DNA of 64,000 bases. Origin: Sandaracinaceae bacterium. Its GTDB lineage: Bacteria > Myxococcota_A > Polyangia > Polyangiales > JADJQN01. Where the stretch lies: NCBI GenBank assembly GCA_016712745.1, contig JADJQN010000004.1, positions 186,001 to 250,000 of the forward strand. The letters run 5' to 3'. The translations under genes and the position numbers were made by a program. Below the pieces are notes generated by a model. It did no database searches. It saw only the letters and a program-made list of their open reading frames with translations, and was not told where the DNA came from. Below, in pieces: positions 9,049 through 17,532 of the stretch (position 1 is its first letter; each line of letters opens with the position of its first letter).

Positions 9049-10328
9049 TGAATGAATGCCCAGTTCACGTTGGGGCGCAGCTCGAGATGCACGTGGTTCT
9101 GGTGCGCGCGGTCGTAGTGCGGAGTGAGCACGATCTCAAAGATCTCGTCGCGAATAGCGCTGCACACGACGCGGCGCATGCTTCGAGCGTGATCGGTTTC
9201 GCCTTCGTATTCGCCGCAGGGATCTTCACCATGCGTGCGATCACCCCACTCGTGGAGTATGTCGGCATGCGTGCCGTCGTCGAAGTAATAGACCGCCGAA
9301 TCGAGTGCGAGCGCATTGGCGTGACCACTGCGCGTATCTGTGCCGGCAACCACGGCGTGCGGGCGATAAATTGAATAGTGCTCGATGCGGCGCACGCCGG
9401 CGGCGCGCAACGCTGGCGCCCACGCGAGCACCGCTACGGCCATGCGGCAATCCATGACCGCGTGGAGGCGGTCGTTATCTTCTCGCGGCGCAATCTCGAT
9501 TCCGGCAAGCGGTCCTTGAACACGGATCGGGGTGCGGACGCCCTCAGCCGATTGCGCATCCACTTCTTCGAATGGGATATGGCGCTCGCGCAAGAGCTCC
9601 ATACACGCATCCCCCGAGAGATTGGCGATGGCGCGTCCGCGCGGAAGACGCGTATCCACAACGCCATCATTCTCAATGTGGCGGGGCGTCTCAATTCGGG
9701 TGAGTGATTCGGGCGGCGGAGCTGTCGTTAGCGAAGTAATGCGCGCACGACCCGGGCGTGGCGTCATAAAGACCGGCTCAAGCGAGCTTACCGCGGCAGG
9801 CTCAGCTGCAGCGTTGGCGCGCGCCGCGGGCGTCGTGGCCGGCGTAGCCGTCGGCGCAGGCGCTTGCGGGACCGCGGCGGGCGCGGCGCTTGGCTCGCGT
9901 GCGGTTAGAGGCTCGACCTCGACGCTAACCGCTTCGCTCGGGGGGGCCACGGCGGGCTCGTTCGCGCGTGCTTCGCCGCTGAGCTCGATTGAAGTCGGGG
10001 TTGGCGTCGTGACGACCGCGCCCATCAGGTTCTGTGGCGCCGTCGTCGTGACTACGGATGCAGGTGCAATGTCGTGCCGCGGCGCTCCGTAGATCTCCAC
10101 GCGCTGCCGCACGACGACCGGCGGATGAACCACCGGCACCGCGGGGATCTCTACATAGGTGGGAGGCGCGGGCGTAGGAGCAGCGATGCGACCCGTCGCG
10201 TCGGGCAACACATTCGGTATTGCCCAGTTCACCTCGGTGTCGCGAGCACGGGGGCCGTCGGCACTGGCACTGGAAAGACTGAGCGTGAGAATTGCGAGTG
10301 AGGCGGAAATCGAAACGGTGCGCTTCAT
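9045..10328 (-). CDS. Extensin-family (M15-like) secreted protein
   Basis: The ATG at 10328 (MKRTVSISASLAILTLSLSS) gives a proper signal peptide; the longer frame adds 47 unlikely residues. A Pro/Ala/Thr-rich low-complexity region (about residues 30-200) leads to an extensin-like C-terminal domain. That domain has CMELLRERH, the helix RMAVAVLAWAP, the zinc-site segment SIYRP...SGHANALALD, and HYDRAHQNHVHLEL near the end, matching the D-Ala-D-Ala carboxypeptidase-like M15 fold. A role in the cell wall is likely but unproven. The stop codon lies inside a GGGGAC repeat, so the original C-terminus may have been altered slightly. Confidence 0.85.
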   Translation of the reverse strand: MKRTVSISASLAILTLSLSSASADGPRARDTEVNWAIPNVLPDATGRIAAPTPAPPTYVEIPAVPVVHPPVVVRQRVEIYGAPRHDIAPASVVTTTAPQNLMGAVVTTPTPTSIELSGEARANEPAVAPPSEAVSVEVEPLTAREPSAAPAAVPQAPAPTATPATTPAARANAAAEPAAVSSLEPVFMTPRPGRARITSLTTAPPPESLTRIETPRHIENDGVVDTRLPRGRAIANLSGDACMELLRERHIPFEEVDAQSAEGVRTPIRVQGPLAGIEIAPREDNDRLHAVMDCRMAVAVLAWAPALRAAGVRRIEHYSIYRPHAVVAGTDTRSGHANALALDSAVYYFDDGTHADILHEWGDRTHGEDPCGEYEGETDHARSMRRVVCSAIRDEIFEIVLTPHYDRAHQNHVHLELRPNVNWAFIH

Positions 10329-10571
10329 AAATGAATTACACGGTGCCGCCGCGGATCGGGTCAACAAAGGTGCAAGCGCCTGCAGACGCTCATGCACTGA
10401 CACACCTTGCGCCAACTTGGCGCGAGGCGAGCGAGCGATTCTTAGAAGGAAACTGACCGGCACGGCCATTTGTCAGTGTTTTCGGAGCCTGGCGCGTTCT
10501 CTGCTAACCTGATTGCGACGCGCTCGCCGTGTCAGGGCGTTGGTGGGGCTTAGTACTCGTAAGGGGTCGTT

Positions 10572-13500
10572 ATGTCTTTTGGCTTGTCGCGTGCGGCTTT
10601 AGTCACGGCTCTGCTCTCTTCCTTAGTAATGAGCGCATGCGGCCGAACCCCTCTCGACCGTTTTGAAGACGGCGGCTTTGCCCGCTTCGACGCACGCGTC
10701 GATGGCTCGATGGACGGCGCGACCGATGCTCGCACGGATGCCCCGACCGATATGCGCATCGACGCCAACGATGGCGGGGGTTTTTGTCGCACGGACATTC
10801 AGTGTGACGACGGTGTATTCTGCAACGGCACAGAGACGTGTGTCGGTGGCCGATGTGCGCCGGGCATGGCGACTGTTTGCGGCGATAGGATCGCCTGCAC
10901 TGCCGACACATGCGTCGAAGCAACGCGCTCCTGCCAATCGATTCCCGATTCCGACCTCTGCCCCACCGGACAGCTTTGCGATCCTATGGTGGGTTGTACC
11001 GAGCGCCGGTGCACGTCGGGCGCCGACTGCCAAGATGGCTTCTTCTGCAACGGCACGGAGCAATGCGTCGGCAGTCGCTGCCAGGGCGGCTCGATGGTTC
11101 TGTGCGCGGATCCGCTCGACTGCACGATGGACGACTGCGTGGAGTCGATGGGCGCTTGCGTCAGCACGCCAAACGACATGCTCTGCAACGACGGCTTGGC
11201 TTGCAACGGCGACGAGACCTGCGACGTAACGCGCGGTTGCGTACCGAGCATGAGCCCGAGCTGCGACGACATGAACGATTGCACGATCGACATCTGCGAT
11301 GACTCGACCGGTGGTTGCGCACATATGCCGCGCGACTTCGACATGGATACCGCGACCGACATCGCGTGCGGCGGCACCGACTGTGACGATCGCAATTCGT
11401 CGGTCGCGCCCGGCTTTCCCGAATCGTGCAACGACATGGTCGACAACAATTGCAACGGCCTGGCCGATTGCGCGGACATGGAATGCGCGTCGGATCGGCG
11501 TTGCATGATGTGCGAACCGAACGAAACCGCGTGCCGCGATACCCGCGACGAAGACTGCGACGGCTTGCTTGATTGCGATGACCCCGACTGCATGGCGGAC
11601 CCGCTGTGCATGACGCCTTGCGATCCCGCCGAAACGAGATGCCTCGATAACGTCGACAACGATTGCGACGGTCAACTCGATTGTGTCGACACGGAGTGCA
11701 TCGGCACGGCCGAGTGTATTACGTGCTTGCCGAGCGAGCTGTTCTGCACCGACGGAACCGACGAAGACTGTGACGGCCTCTTCGACTGCATGGACAACGA
11801 CTGCGTAAGCGATCCGGGATGTATCGTGTGCGCGTCGCGCGAGACCAGCTGCTTCGACATGCTGGACGAAGATTGCGATGGCCGCACCGATTGCAGCGAC
11901 AGCGATTGTGCGTCGGCCGTGGGCTGCTGCATTCCCTCGACCGAAGTTTGCACGAACAATCGCGACGACGACTGCGATGGCCTCACGGATTGCGTCGACC
12001 CGACCTGCTCGACGACAGGTGCATGCTGCATCCCCGTTCCCGAGGTCTGTACCAACGGACGCGATGACGACTGCGACGGCACGGCCGATTGCAGCGACAC
12101 GGTGAACTGCGGCTCTGATCCAGTTTGTGCGATGTGCACGGCCGAGCTGTGCGCGACTGGCGCAGACGAAGACTGCGACGGCGCAATCGATTGTCTCGAC
12201 ACGGATTGCTTGGGCTCGCCCTCATGCATGTGCACGCCGATCGCTGAAGTGTGCAACAACGGTGCGGACGAAGATTGCGACACGCAGGTCGATTGCGCAG
12301 ATAGCGATTGCCGCTTGGATCCGGCGTGCTTCACATGCCGCCCAGAGATCTGCAACGATTCGACGGACAACGACTGCGACGGCCGCATCGACTGCACGGA
12401 CTCCGATTGCGCGCTCGACCCGCTGTGCCGAGTTTGCAGCGCCGAAGTGTGCGACGACGGGCTTGATAACGACTGCGACCGCCGAGCCGACTGCTCGGAT
12501 ACGGACTGCGCATCGTCGCCGGCTTGCACCTCATGCTTCCCCGAAGTGTGCCGTGACGCGCGCGACAACGACTGCGACGGCGCGAGCGATTGCACGGACA
12601 CAGACTGCGCGCGCGATCCGTCGTGCATCGTATGTGGACGCGTCGAGATCTGCCGTGATGGCACCGACAACGACTGCGATAGCCTCACCGACTGCGCAGA
12701 CTCCGACTGCGCGGCGGACATCTCCTGCCAGTTCTGTTTGCCGTTTGAGTTGTGCGGTACAGGCATCGACGACAACTGCAATGGTCTGTCGGACTGCGCG
12801 GATCCCGCGTGCGCATCGGATCCGCGTTGCGGTACGGGCTGCGTGGTCGAATCGTGCCGCAACGGACGGGACGACGATTGCGACGACATCATCGATTGCA
12901 ACGATTCGGATTGCGCGTCGTCGTTCGAATGCTTGCTGTGCTTGCCGTTCGAGCTTTGCACGTCGGGTTTTGATGAGGACTGCAACGGCCTGATCGACTG
13001 CGACGATCCGGGCTGCGCGTTCGACCCGGGCTGCTCGTCATGCGATCCGTCGGAAACGGTCTGCAACGACAACTTCGACGATGATTGCGACGGTCGACTC
13101 GACTGCGGAGACCCCGATTGCGCAGCGAGCCCCTCGTGTTGCTTCCCGACATCGGAAGTATGCGATGACGGTCGCGACAACGACTGCGACAGCATCGTCG
13201 ACTGCGATGACACGTCGTGTGTGGCCGATCCGAGTTGCGTCGTGAGCTGCGACCCCTTCGAGACGAGCTGCGTGGATGGCGTCGACAACGATTGCGATGG
13301 CCGCAGCGACTGCGGAGACCCCGATTGCGCCGGCGACGTGGCGTGCTGCGTGCCCGGTCCGACCGAGGACTGCGTCAACGGCGTTGACGATGACTGTGAC
13401 GGATTCGTGGACTGCGCGGACATCCTTTGCGTTATGGCGCCCGAGTGCAATATGGCCGTCGATGGCGGCCCACCGGACCTGGGCGTCGACCTGGGTACGG

Positions 13501-13853
13501 ACGCAGGCCCCATGTGCATCGCGACGCAGGAGGGCAACATCGCTTCGTGCACCGACGGCCGCGACAATGATTGCGACTCACGCGTCGACTGCTCGGACAA
13601 CGATTGCAATCCATTCGATGCCGAGTGCTGCAATGGTGTCGACGACGACGGGGACGGCACCACCGACATCTTCACCTGTCGATGCACGAGCGACGCGGAT
13701 TGCGTGGGCGTTGGCGATCTCGCGCAAGTGTGCTGGACGGAAACGATCAGCGTCTGCGCGCCACGCTGCAACTTCTTCGGCGGCAATATCTTCTGCCGCA
13801 ACATCGACCCCAGCCTGCACTGCGACACGCCGACCGGACAGTGCTTGCCGTAG
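10572..13853 (+). CDS. Giant Cys/Asp-repeat lipoprotein (MopE-like DNDCDG repeats)
   Basis: The protein has 1093 residues, with an AAGGGG ribosome site before the ATG. The signal peptide ends in lipobox MSAC (Cys 23), followed by an Asp-rich tether (about 32-65). Residues 75-250 hold disulfide-type modules of the form CDDGxxCTxDxC. From about residue 284 come some 21 tandem units of about 33 residues with consensus C-x-(D/N)-G-x-D-(N/D/E)-D-C-D-G-x2-D-C-x-D-x-D-C-x5-C. The DxDxDG-like acidic loops suggest Ca2+ or other metal binding, and six Cys per unit suggest a rigid disulfide rod. It is related in motif to MopE-type copper-binding repeats but has an added second half. No enzyme domain is visible. 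Function is unknown; a surface stalk or metal sponge are options. Confidence 0.85.
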   Translation: MSFGLSRAALVTALLSSLVMSACGRTPLDRFEDGGFARFDARVDGSMDGATDARTDAPTDMRIDANDGGGFCRTDIQCDDGVFCNGTETCVGGRCAPGMATVCGDRIACTADTCVEATRSCQSIPDSDLCPTGQLCDPMVGCTERRCTSGADCQDGFFCNGTEQCVGSRCQGGSMVLCADPLDCTMDDCVESMGACVSTPNDMLCNDGLACNGDETCDVTRGCVPSMSPSCDDMNDCTIDICDDSTGGCAHMPRDFDMDTATDIACGGTDCDDRNSSVAPGFPESCNDMVDNNCNGLADCADMECASDRRCMMCEPNETACRDTRDEDCDGLLDCDDPDCMADPLCMTPCDPAETRCLDNVDNDCDGQLDCVDTECIGTAECITCLPSELFCTDGTDEDCDGLFDCMDNDCVSDPGCIVCASRETSCFDMLDEDCDGRTDCSDSDCASAVGCCIPSTEVCTNNRDDDCDGLTDCVDPTCSTTGACCIPVPEVCTNGRDDDCDGTADCSDTVNCGSDPVCAMCTAELCATGADEDCDGAIDCLDTDCLGSPSCMCTPIAEVCNNGADEDCDTQVDCADSDCRLDPACFTCRPEICNDSTDNDCDGRIDCTDSDCALDPLCRVCSAEVCDDGLDNDCDRRADCSDTDCASSPACTSCFPEVCRDARDNDCDGASDCTDTDCARDPSCIVCGRVEICRDGTDNDCDSLTDCADSDCAADISCQFCLPFELCGTGIDDNCNGLSDCADPACASDPRCGTGCVVESCRNGRDDDCDDIIDCNDSDCASSFECLLCLPFELCTSGFDEDCNGLIDCDDPGCAFDPGCSSCDPSETVCNDNFDDDCDGRLDCGDPDCAASPSCCFPTSEVCDDGRDNDCDSIVDCDDTSCVADPSCVVSCDPFETSCVDGVDNDCDGRSDCGDPDCAGDVACCVPGPTEDCVNGVDDDCDGFVDCADILCVMAPECNMAVDGGPPDLGVDLGTDAGPMCIATQEGNIASCTDGRDNDCDSRVDCSDNDCNPFDAECCNGVDDDGDGTTDIFTCRCTSDADCVGVGDLAQVCWTETISVCAPRCNFFGGNIFCRNIDPSLHCDTPTGQCLP
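11421..13631 (+). repeat. Array of about 21 degenerate 33-residue coding repeats
   Basis: This is the DNA span that encodes the DNDCDG units of the 1093-residue lipoprotein. Units are 31-36 codons long. Each has GAC/GAT-TGC-GAC-GGC at its centre and a second GAC-TGC pair five codons later. Unit spacing changes by insertions of Pro/Glu/Thr residues between units, and an acidic DLGVDLGTD spacer sits before the last full unit. The strong GAY/TGY periodicity creates long artefactual open frames on the other strand. Confidence 0.85.
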
Positions 13854-14037
13854 TACACGTTCCGAAGACGCTCGGCTTTATGGCACATACACGCGTCGAT
13901 GCCCTCGTCGTTCTGGTGCCGTAGACGTCGCCGACGTTGCGCTGCGTGTCTGCACGCAAGCGCTGGAGGTAGCTCGAACTGCCCCCGCAAGCCGTCAAGA
14001 ATGAGGCGAGCAACAAGGCGATCAAGGTCTTGTTCAT
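13747..14037 (-). CDS. Possible small lipoprotein, C-terminus doubtful
   Basis: The N-terminus (MNKTLIALLLASFLTACGGSS) is a convincing signal peptide with lipobox LTAC, followed by SYLQRLRADTQRNVGDVYG. After about 40 residues the frame runs into the 3' end of the convergent 1093-residue gene and looks like antisense sequence (Arg/Cys-rich). The real product is therefore probably a short lipoprotein of about 40-55 residues whose stop was lost, or a truncated pseudogene. No clear ribosome site precedes the ATG. No family recognised. Confidence 0.35.
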   Translation of the reverse strand: MNKTLIALLLASFLTACGGSSSYLQRLRADTQRNVGDVYGTRTTRASTRVCAIKPSVFGTCTTASTVRSACRSAGWGRCCGRRYCRRRSCSVARRR

Positions 14038-14110
14038 ACGAACGTTAGATGCCAAGCGTGTCGAGCAGCGGTGCCAAAGTCTTCTTTGCCCGCGAAGAAT
14101 TTCCTTGGCA

Positions 14111-14749
14111 TCACGGATGCGACTGGCTGAGCGGCGCTAGGATTGGCCCGGTCACGACAGCCGCCAGAGCGCCCGTAAGCTCTTCGAAGAAGATCTCGCG
14201 TGGGATGGCGAAGCCTGCATTCGAGACGCGAATGTAATCGGCGAACGAGAGATAGAGAATATTCGCGAATCGCATCATGCGTAGCGGAAAGACTTGAGGC
14301 GGAATCGGTGCACTGAAACTCAAAAGCTTGGCGCTTAGCTGCATCGCTCCCGGGGCCTGAGCGGCGCGCCGTTCAGTGAGGGGAAAATCTGGACTCGCTG
14401 CAAGCTGCGCGCATAACGCAAGATAGGCTCGGCCGCCGTCAGGATCGTCGAGCTTCTTGATTAGCTCGCTGACGAGCAACTCGATCACGTCCCGCATAGT
14501 TACGGAGGCGTCGTTCTGCCATCGATTTACGCGCTCCGCGCAGACCTTCTGGATCGGATCGGAATGACGCTCGAGCACACACTCGAGCAGCTCAACCTTC
14601 GTACCGAAATGGTAAAGCACTGCGGAGACGTTCCGCTGGCCAGCCTCGGACGCGACTTCGCGAAGCGACACAGCAGCCACGCCGTTCTTCGAAAAAAGCC
14701 GCTCCGCGGCGCGCATCAGCGCGATACGAGTATCCGCCCCTTTTGCCAT
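14111..14749 (-). CDS. TetR/AcrR family transcriptional regulator
   Basis: The protein has 212 residues if started at the ATG of MAKGADTRIALMRAAERLF; a further ATG at 14788 would add 13 residues, and neither start has a clear ribosome site. The N-terminal helix-turn-helix reads RLFSKNGVAAVSLREVASEAG with the TetR hallmark AVLYHFGTKVELL. The C-terminal ligand domain resembles the TetR members with a conserved 'PIQKVCAERVNRW' region. It faces the DUF1554 lipoprotein gene across an AT-rich 160-bp gap and may control it or itself. The ligand is unknown. Confidence 0.88.
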   Translation of the reverse strand: MAKGADTRIALMRAAERLFSKNGVAAVSLREVASEAGQRNVSAVLYHFGTKVELLECVLERHSDPIQKVCAERVNRWQNDASVTMRDVIELLVSELIKKLDDPDGGRAYLALCAQLAASPDFPLTERRAAQAPGAMQLSAKLLSFSAPIPPQVFPLRMMRFANILYLSFADYIRVSNAGFAIPREIFFEELTGALAAVVTGPILAPLSQSHP

Positions 14750-14909
14750 TGCGGCGCAGAGTGTGCCACACAAAATGCGTCTATCCATTTATGAAGCAGA
14801 TGACTTGTATTTTAAAAACACAGTAAATATCGGTCTATTTATAGAATAATCCGAAAGATGCAATATAATGCAATTGACTTAGTAGTTCTCGGCGGGTTAA
14901 CAAGTCCAC
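14750..14909. promoter_or_regulatory. AT-rich divergent promoter region
   Basis: This 160-bp gap lies between the TetR gene and the DUF1554 lipoprotein gene. It is much richer in A and T than its surroundings. TATAAT occurs at 14864-14869 on the plus strand, and TTGACT at 14875-14880 followed 17 bases later by TTAACA is a second promoter-like pair. A-T-rich words around 14825-14850 (AAATATCGGTCTATTT) could hold the TetR operator. No clean palindrome was identified. Confidence 0.4.
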
Positions 14910-16097
14910 ATGACTCGGACTTCTTCGCTCGCCGGCCATACGCGATCTTTCATGATGATTTTTGTGCTCTGCGCAGCGGGTTGCGGAGACGGCGATGCGT
15001 CTGTGCCCTCCGATGCTGCGATGGCCGATGCCGGCGCTCCCGATTTTGGCGCAACGGACGCGAGTGCTGCCGATGCATTGATGCAAGACGCGCAGCTCTC
15101 CGATGCTGGTGTTGCAACCGATGCTTCGATGGACGCGGGCGTCGATACGGGGTTCGCGCTTCGCGACAATGGCGAGGCTTGCCACGCTGGTGCGGAGTGC
15201 CAAACGGGTAACTGCGTCGACACGGTCTGCTGCGACACCGAGTGCAGTGGTACGTGCGAGTCGTGTGTTGCAGCCGACACCGGTCTGAGCGACGGTCAGT
15301 GCGCGCCAGTGCTAGCCACAACGGATCCCGCAGATGAATGCGATGGCATGTGTGCCACGGGATTCTGCAGTGGGTCGAGCCCAGCGTGCGAAGCCTCTCC
15401 TGCAGAAACCGTATGTCGTGCAAGCGCCGGGACATGCGACGTCGAGGAAATCTGCAACGGCCTGTCTCTGGACTGTCCGGAGAACGTGTTCGTCGCAGCA
15501 GCGAGCGCGACGTGCGCGCCTTATCAGTGCACGGGAACGACGCCTGAGTGCCGTACATCATGCCTATCGAATGCCGATTGCGGTGCACGCGCCGTATGCC
15601 TTGATAGCGCCTGCGTAGTCGGCAAGCGTGTATTTGTTACGTCGATGGCCTTTGCAGGAAACCTCGGTGGCGCCTCGGGGGCCGACGCATTGTGCAACGC
15701 CGCCGCCGCATCGGGTGGCCTAATCGGCACGTTCGCAGCATGGCTGGGTGACGCCACCACGTCCCCGTCCGTGAGAATCGCACACGCTTCGGTACCGTAT
15801 TATCGGATGGATGGAACGACACCGAGAATCATCTGCGATGACTGGTCGGATCTCGTTGATGGGATCGCGGTCGCCGTTGCTATGGACGAGATGGGCAATC
15901 CTCACGCGAACGCGCACGTTTGGACCGGCGCGAATGACAACGGTACAGCGAACGGCGCTCATTGCTCGAATTGGACGTCCAGCTCGACAGGGGATTCCGG
16001 CATGCACGGCAATGCTTCCGCCGGTGCCACGTTCAGCACGTGGTACGGGCCCACGGCTTGCAACAACTTCGCGCATCTCTACTGCTTCGAGCAGTAG
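14910..16097 (+). CDS. DUF1554 lipoprotein with Cys-rich middle
   Basis: The protein has 395 residues. The signal ends in lipobox CAAGC (Cys 25), followed by an acidic Asp/Ala tether (about 26-75). Residues about 85-235 hold paired-Cys modules (CHAGAECQTGNCVDTVCC and similar). From about residue 238 a full DUF1554 domain follows: KRVFVTSMAFAGNLGG, GADALCNAAA, AAWLGDATTSP, the VWTG core and the final NNFAHLYCFEQ. DUF1554 has a lectin/endostatin-like fold and occurs in surface proteins of Leptospira and Myxococcota; binding of a polymer or host factor is only inferred. Start choice is not settled: an ATG at 14952 also works. Confidence 0.85.
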   Translation: MTRTSSLAGHTRSFMMIFVLCAAGCGDGDASVPSDAAMADAGAPDFGATDASAADALMQDAQLSDAGVATDASMDAGVDTGFALRDNGEACHAGAECQTGNCVDTVCCDTECSGTCESCVAADTGLSDGQCAPVLATTDPADECDGMCATGFCSGSSPACEASPAETVCRASAGTCDVEEICNGLSLDCPENVFVAAASATCAPYQCTGTTPECRTSCLSNADCGARAVCLDSACVVGKRVFVTSMAFAGNLGGASGADALCNAAAASGGLIGTFAAWLGDATTSPSVRIAHASVPYYRMDGTTPRIICDDWSDLVDGIAVAVAMDEMGNPHANAHVWTGANDNGTANGAHCSNWTSSSTGDSGMHGNASAGATFSTWYGPTACNNFAHLYCFEQ

Positions 16098-16099
16098 CT

Positions 16100-16738
16100 C
16101 TACAGGCGTATCACCACCGCCGCCGCGCCCACGCCCGATTTCGCCGCAGGCTCGGTGAGCACGTTGGCAAGCGTCGAGGGTGTGGTCTCGCGGTCGGCGG
16201 TCAGAATCGCGGTGATGCGAGCGACCGCGTGCTGCGAGAATGCTGAAACGCTGCCCGCAAGAATGATGTCGCCTGGCTCGAGAGGCATGTGAGAGCGCAC
16301 AGGCGCCTCAACGAGTATGCCGCCCACGTCGTCGCTTCGTGGCGTGAGGCGTTGCGGAACGCCGCCGCGATAGATGTACGCGCGCGCGGCTCCGACCGAG
16401 CTTACGTGGACGCCGTCGTCCTCAATGGCCATCGCGAGCATCGCAACATCGGGTGCGATGCGTTCGACGAGGATCTGACACGCTTGCACGAGTGCCGACC
16501 GCGCCACATGCATTGCAACGTCCAAGCGATCTCGGATAGGTGCGTTTTGGGTTTTGGCGAGTGACTCGACGAAGGCGCCCAGCGCGGTTTGATTTCCGAC
16601 GTGCCAGAGCCGCGGCATACCTAGAGCGCTCGCGATGACGAAGATGCGTTCGTTGGGTACCGATACGACGCGCTGGCGAAAGAGCTGACCGCGTCCGACC
16701 TCGGCAGGAACTGCGCTGAACGAACTCAGAACACGCAT
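16100..16738 (-). CDS. Degenerate PP2C-like protein (predicted pseudophosphatase)
   Basis: The protein has 212 residues. The overall order of segments matches a PP2C/PPM phosphatase. It has a first strand (RIFVIASALG, near 31-40) where the family has D-G-x-G, then GVHVSSVGAARAYIYRGG (109-126) like the vGDSRaYL core, then PLEPGDIILAGSVSAFS (152-168) like the 'GDxxLLcSDGL' core, and a final VGAAAVVIRL like 'DNiTvvvv'. The metal-binding Asp residues are missing at every one of these places. It begins 2 bp after the permease stop codon and is the last gene of an ABC-2 operon. A regulatory or scaffold role is an inference. Confidence 0.55.
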   Translation of the reverse strand: MRVLSSFSAVPAEVGRGQLFRQRVVSVPNERIFVIASALGMPRLWHVGNQTALGAFVESLAKTQNAPIRDRLDVAMHVARSALVQACQILVERIAPDVAMLAMAIEDDGVHVSSVGAARAYIYRGGVPQRLTPRSDDVGGILVEAPVRSHMPLEPGDIILAGSVSAFSQHAVARITAILTADRETTPSTLANVLTEPAAKSGVGAAAVVIRL

Positions 16739-16740
16739 CG

Positions 16741-17532
16741 CTAAGCCTTGGAGGTGCGGTACTCGCTCGCGCTAACAACGAGAGCGGCGAGGCCGTAGAA
16801 CAAGGCAGTAACGACTACGATGATCACCACGCAGAGCGCCGCCGGCACGTCGAGCTCGAGGCGCTGCAGCATCTCGGACACGTCATCATGGTAGCCGGCG
16901 ATGGCGGTCGCGTAATGGTTCATCGAGATGAATTTCAGAAGTGGCACGTAGGAGAAAGCAAACTCCACAACACCCAAGTACAACGCTGAGACAATGCCGG
17001 CGGCTTCAACCGCGAGTGCGCCCCACATCATACACATAGCGCCGTACGCCCAGACGAGGAGTAAGCACGCCAGAAGCACGCGCAGAAATTCTTTAATGTG
17101 CTCGCCGAGTAGGGCTGGCGTTGTGATGAAGCAGCACAGGAAGAGCAAGACGAGCCCAGCGGTGATGAGTGCGGTTGCGACGGCAACACCCGCGCCGTAT
17201 TTGCCGGTGGTGAGGGCAAAGCGGCCGGTAGGCCTTAGCGCGATAAAGGTGAAGGTACGGCTCTCGACTTCTTCCGCAATGGTGCCGGAGATGAAGAGGA
17301 AGGGCAGAAGGTACACGAGCATGTGCATGAAGCCGGTGCGCACGCCGGTCTCAAAGACCTGCTCCGGATGGGCAGCTCCGCCAGTGAAGCGCGCGACCGC
17401 TGTGCCGATCACAACGAGCAAGACTGCAATCACACCAAAGCGAAGCTTGCGCCCTCGCACGATGCGCAAGAGTTGAAAGCGAAATACGTTCGCTGTGGAA
17501 GCAAAAAAACTGGGGACAGGCGGCGCGCTCAT
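16741..17532 (-). CDS. ABC-2 family permease
   Basis: The protein has 263 residues and about six hydrophobic segments. FISGTIAEEVESRTFTFIALRP at about residues 80-101 is the ABC-2 permease signature. Its start overlaps the preceding ATPase stop by 4 bp, so it is the membrane partner of that ATPase. It belongs to the six-gene minus-strand operon at 16100-21790. Export rather than import is the rule for ABC-2 systems; the substrate is unknown. Confidence 0.85.
   Translation of the reverse strand: MSAPPVPSFFASTANVFRFQLLRIVRGRKLRFGVIAVLLVVIGTAVARFTGGAAHPEQVFETGVRTGFMHMLVYLLPFLFISGTIAEEVESRTFTFIALRPTGRFALTTGKYGAGVAVATALITAGLVLLFLCCFITTPALLGEHIKEFLRVLLACLLLVWAYGAMCMMWGALAVEAAGIVSALYLGVVEFAFSYVPLLKFISMNHYATAIAGYHDDVSEMLQRLELDVPAALCVVIIVVVTALFYGLAALVVSASEYRTSKA

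Noticed and set aside
11672..13990. A 772-codon open frame on the minus strand across the repeat lipoprotein
   Set aside because: Ser/Gln-rich sequence with no ribosome site or domain, explained by the GAY/TGY codon periodicity of the sense gene.
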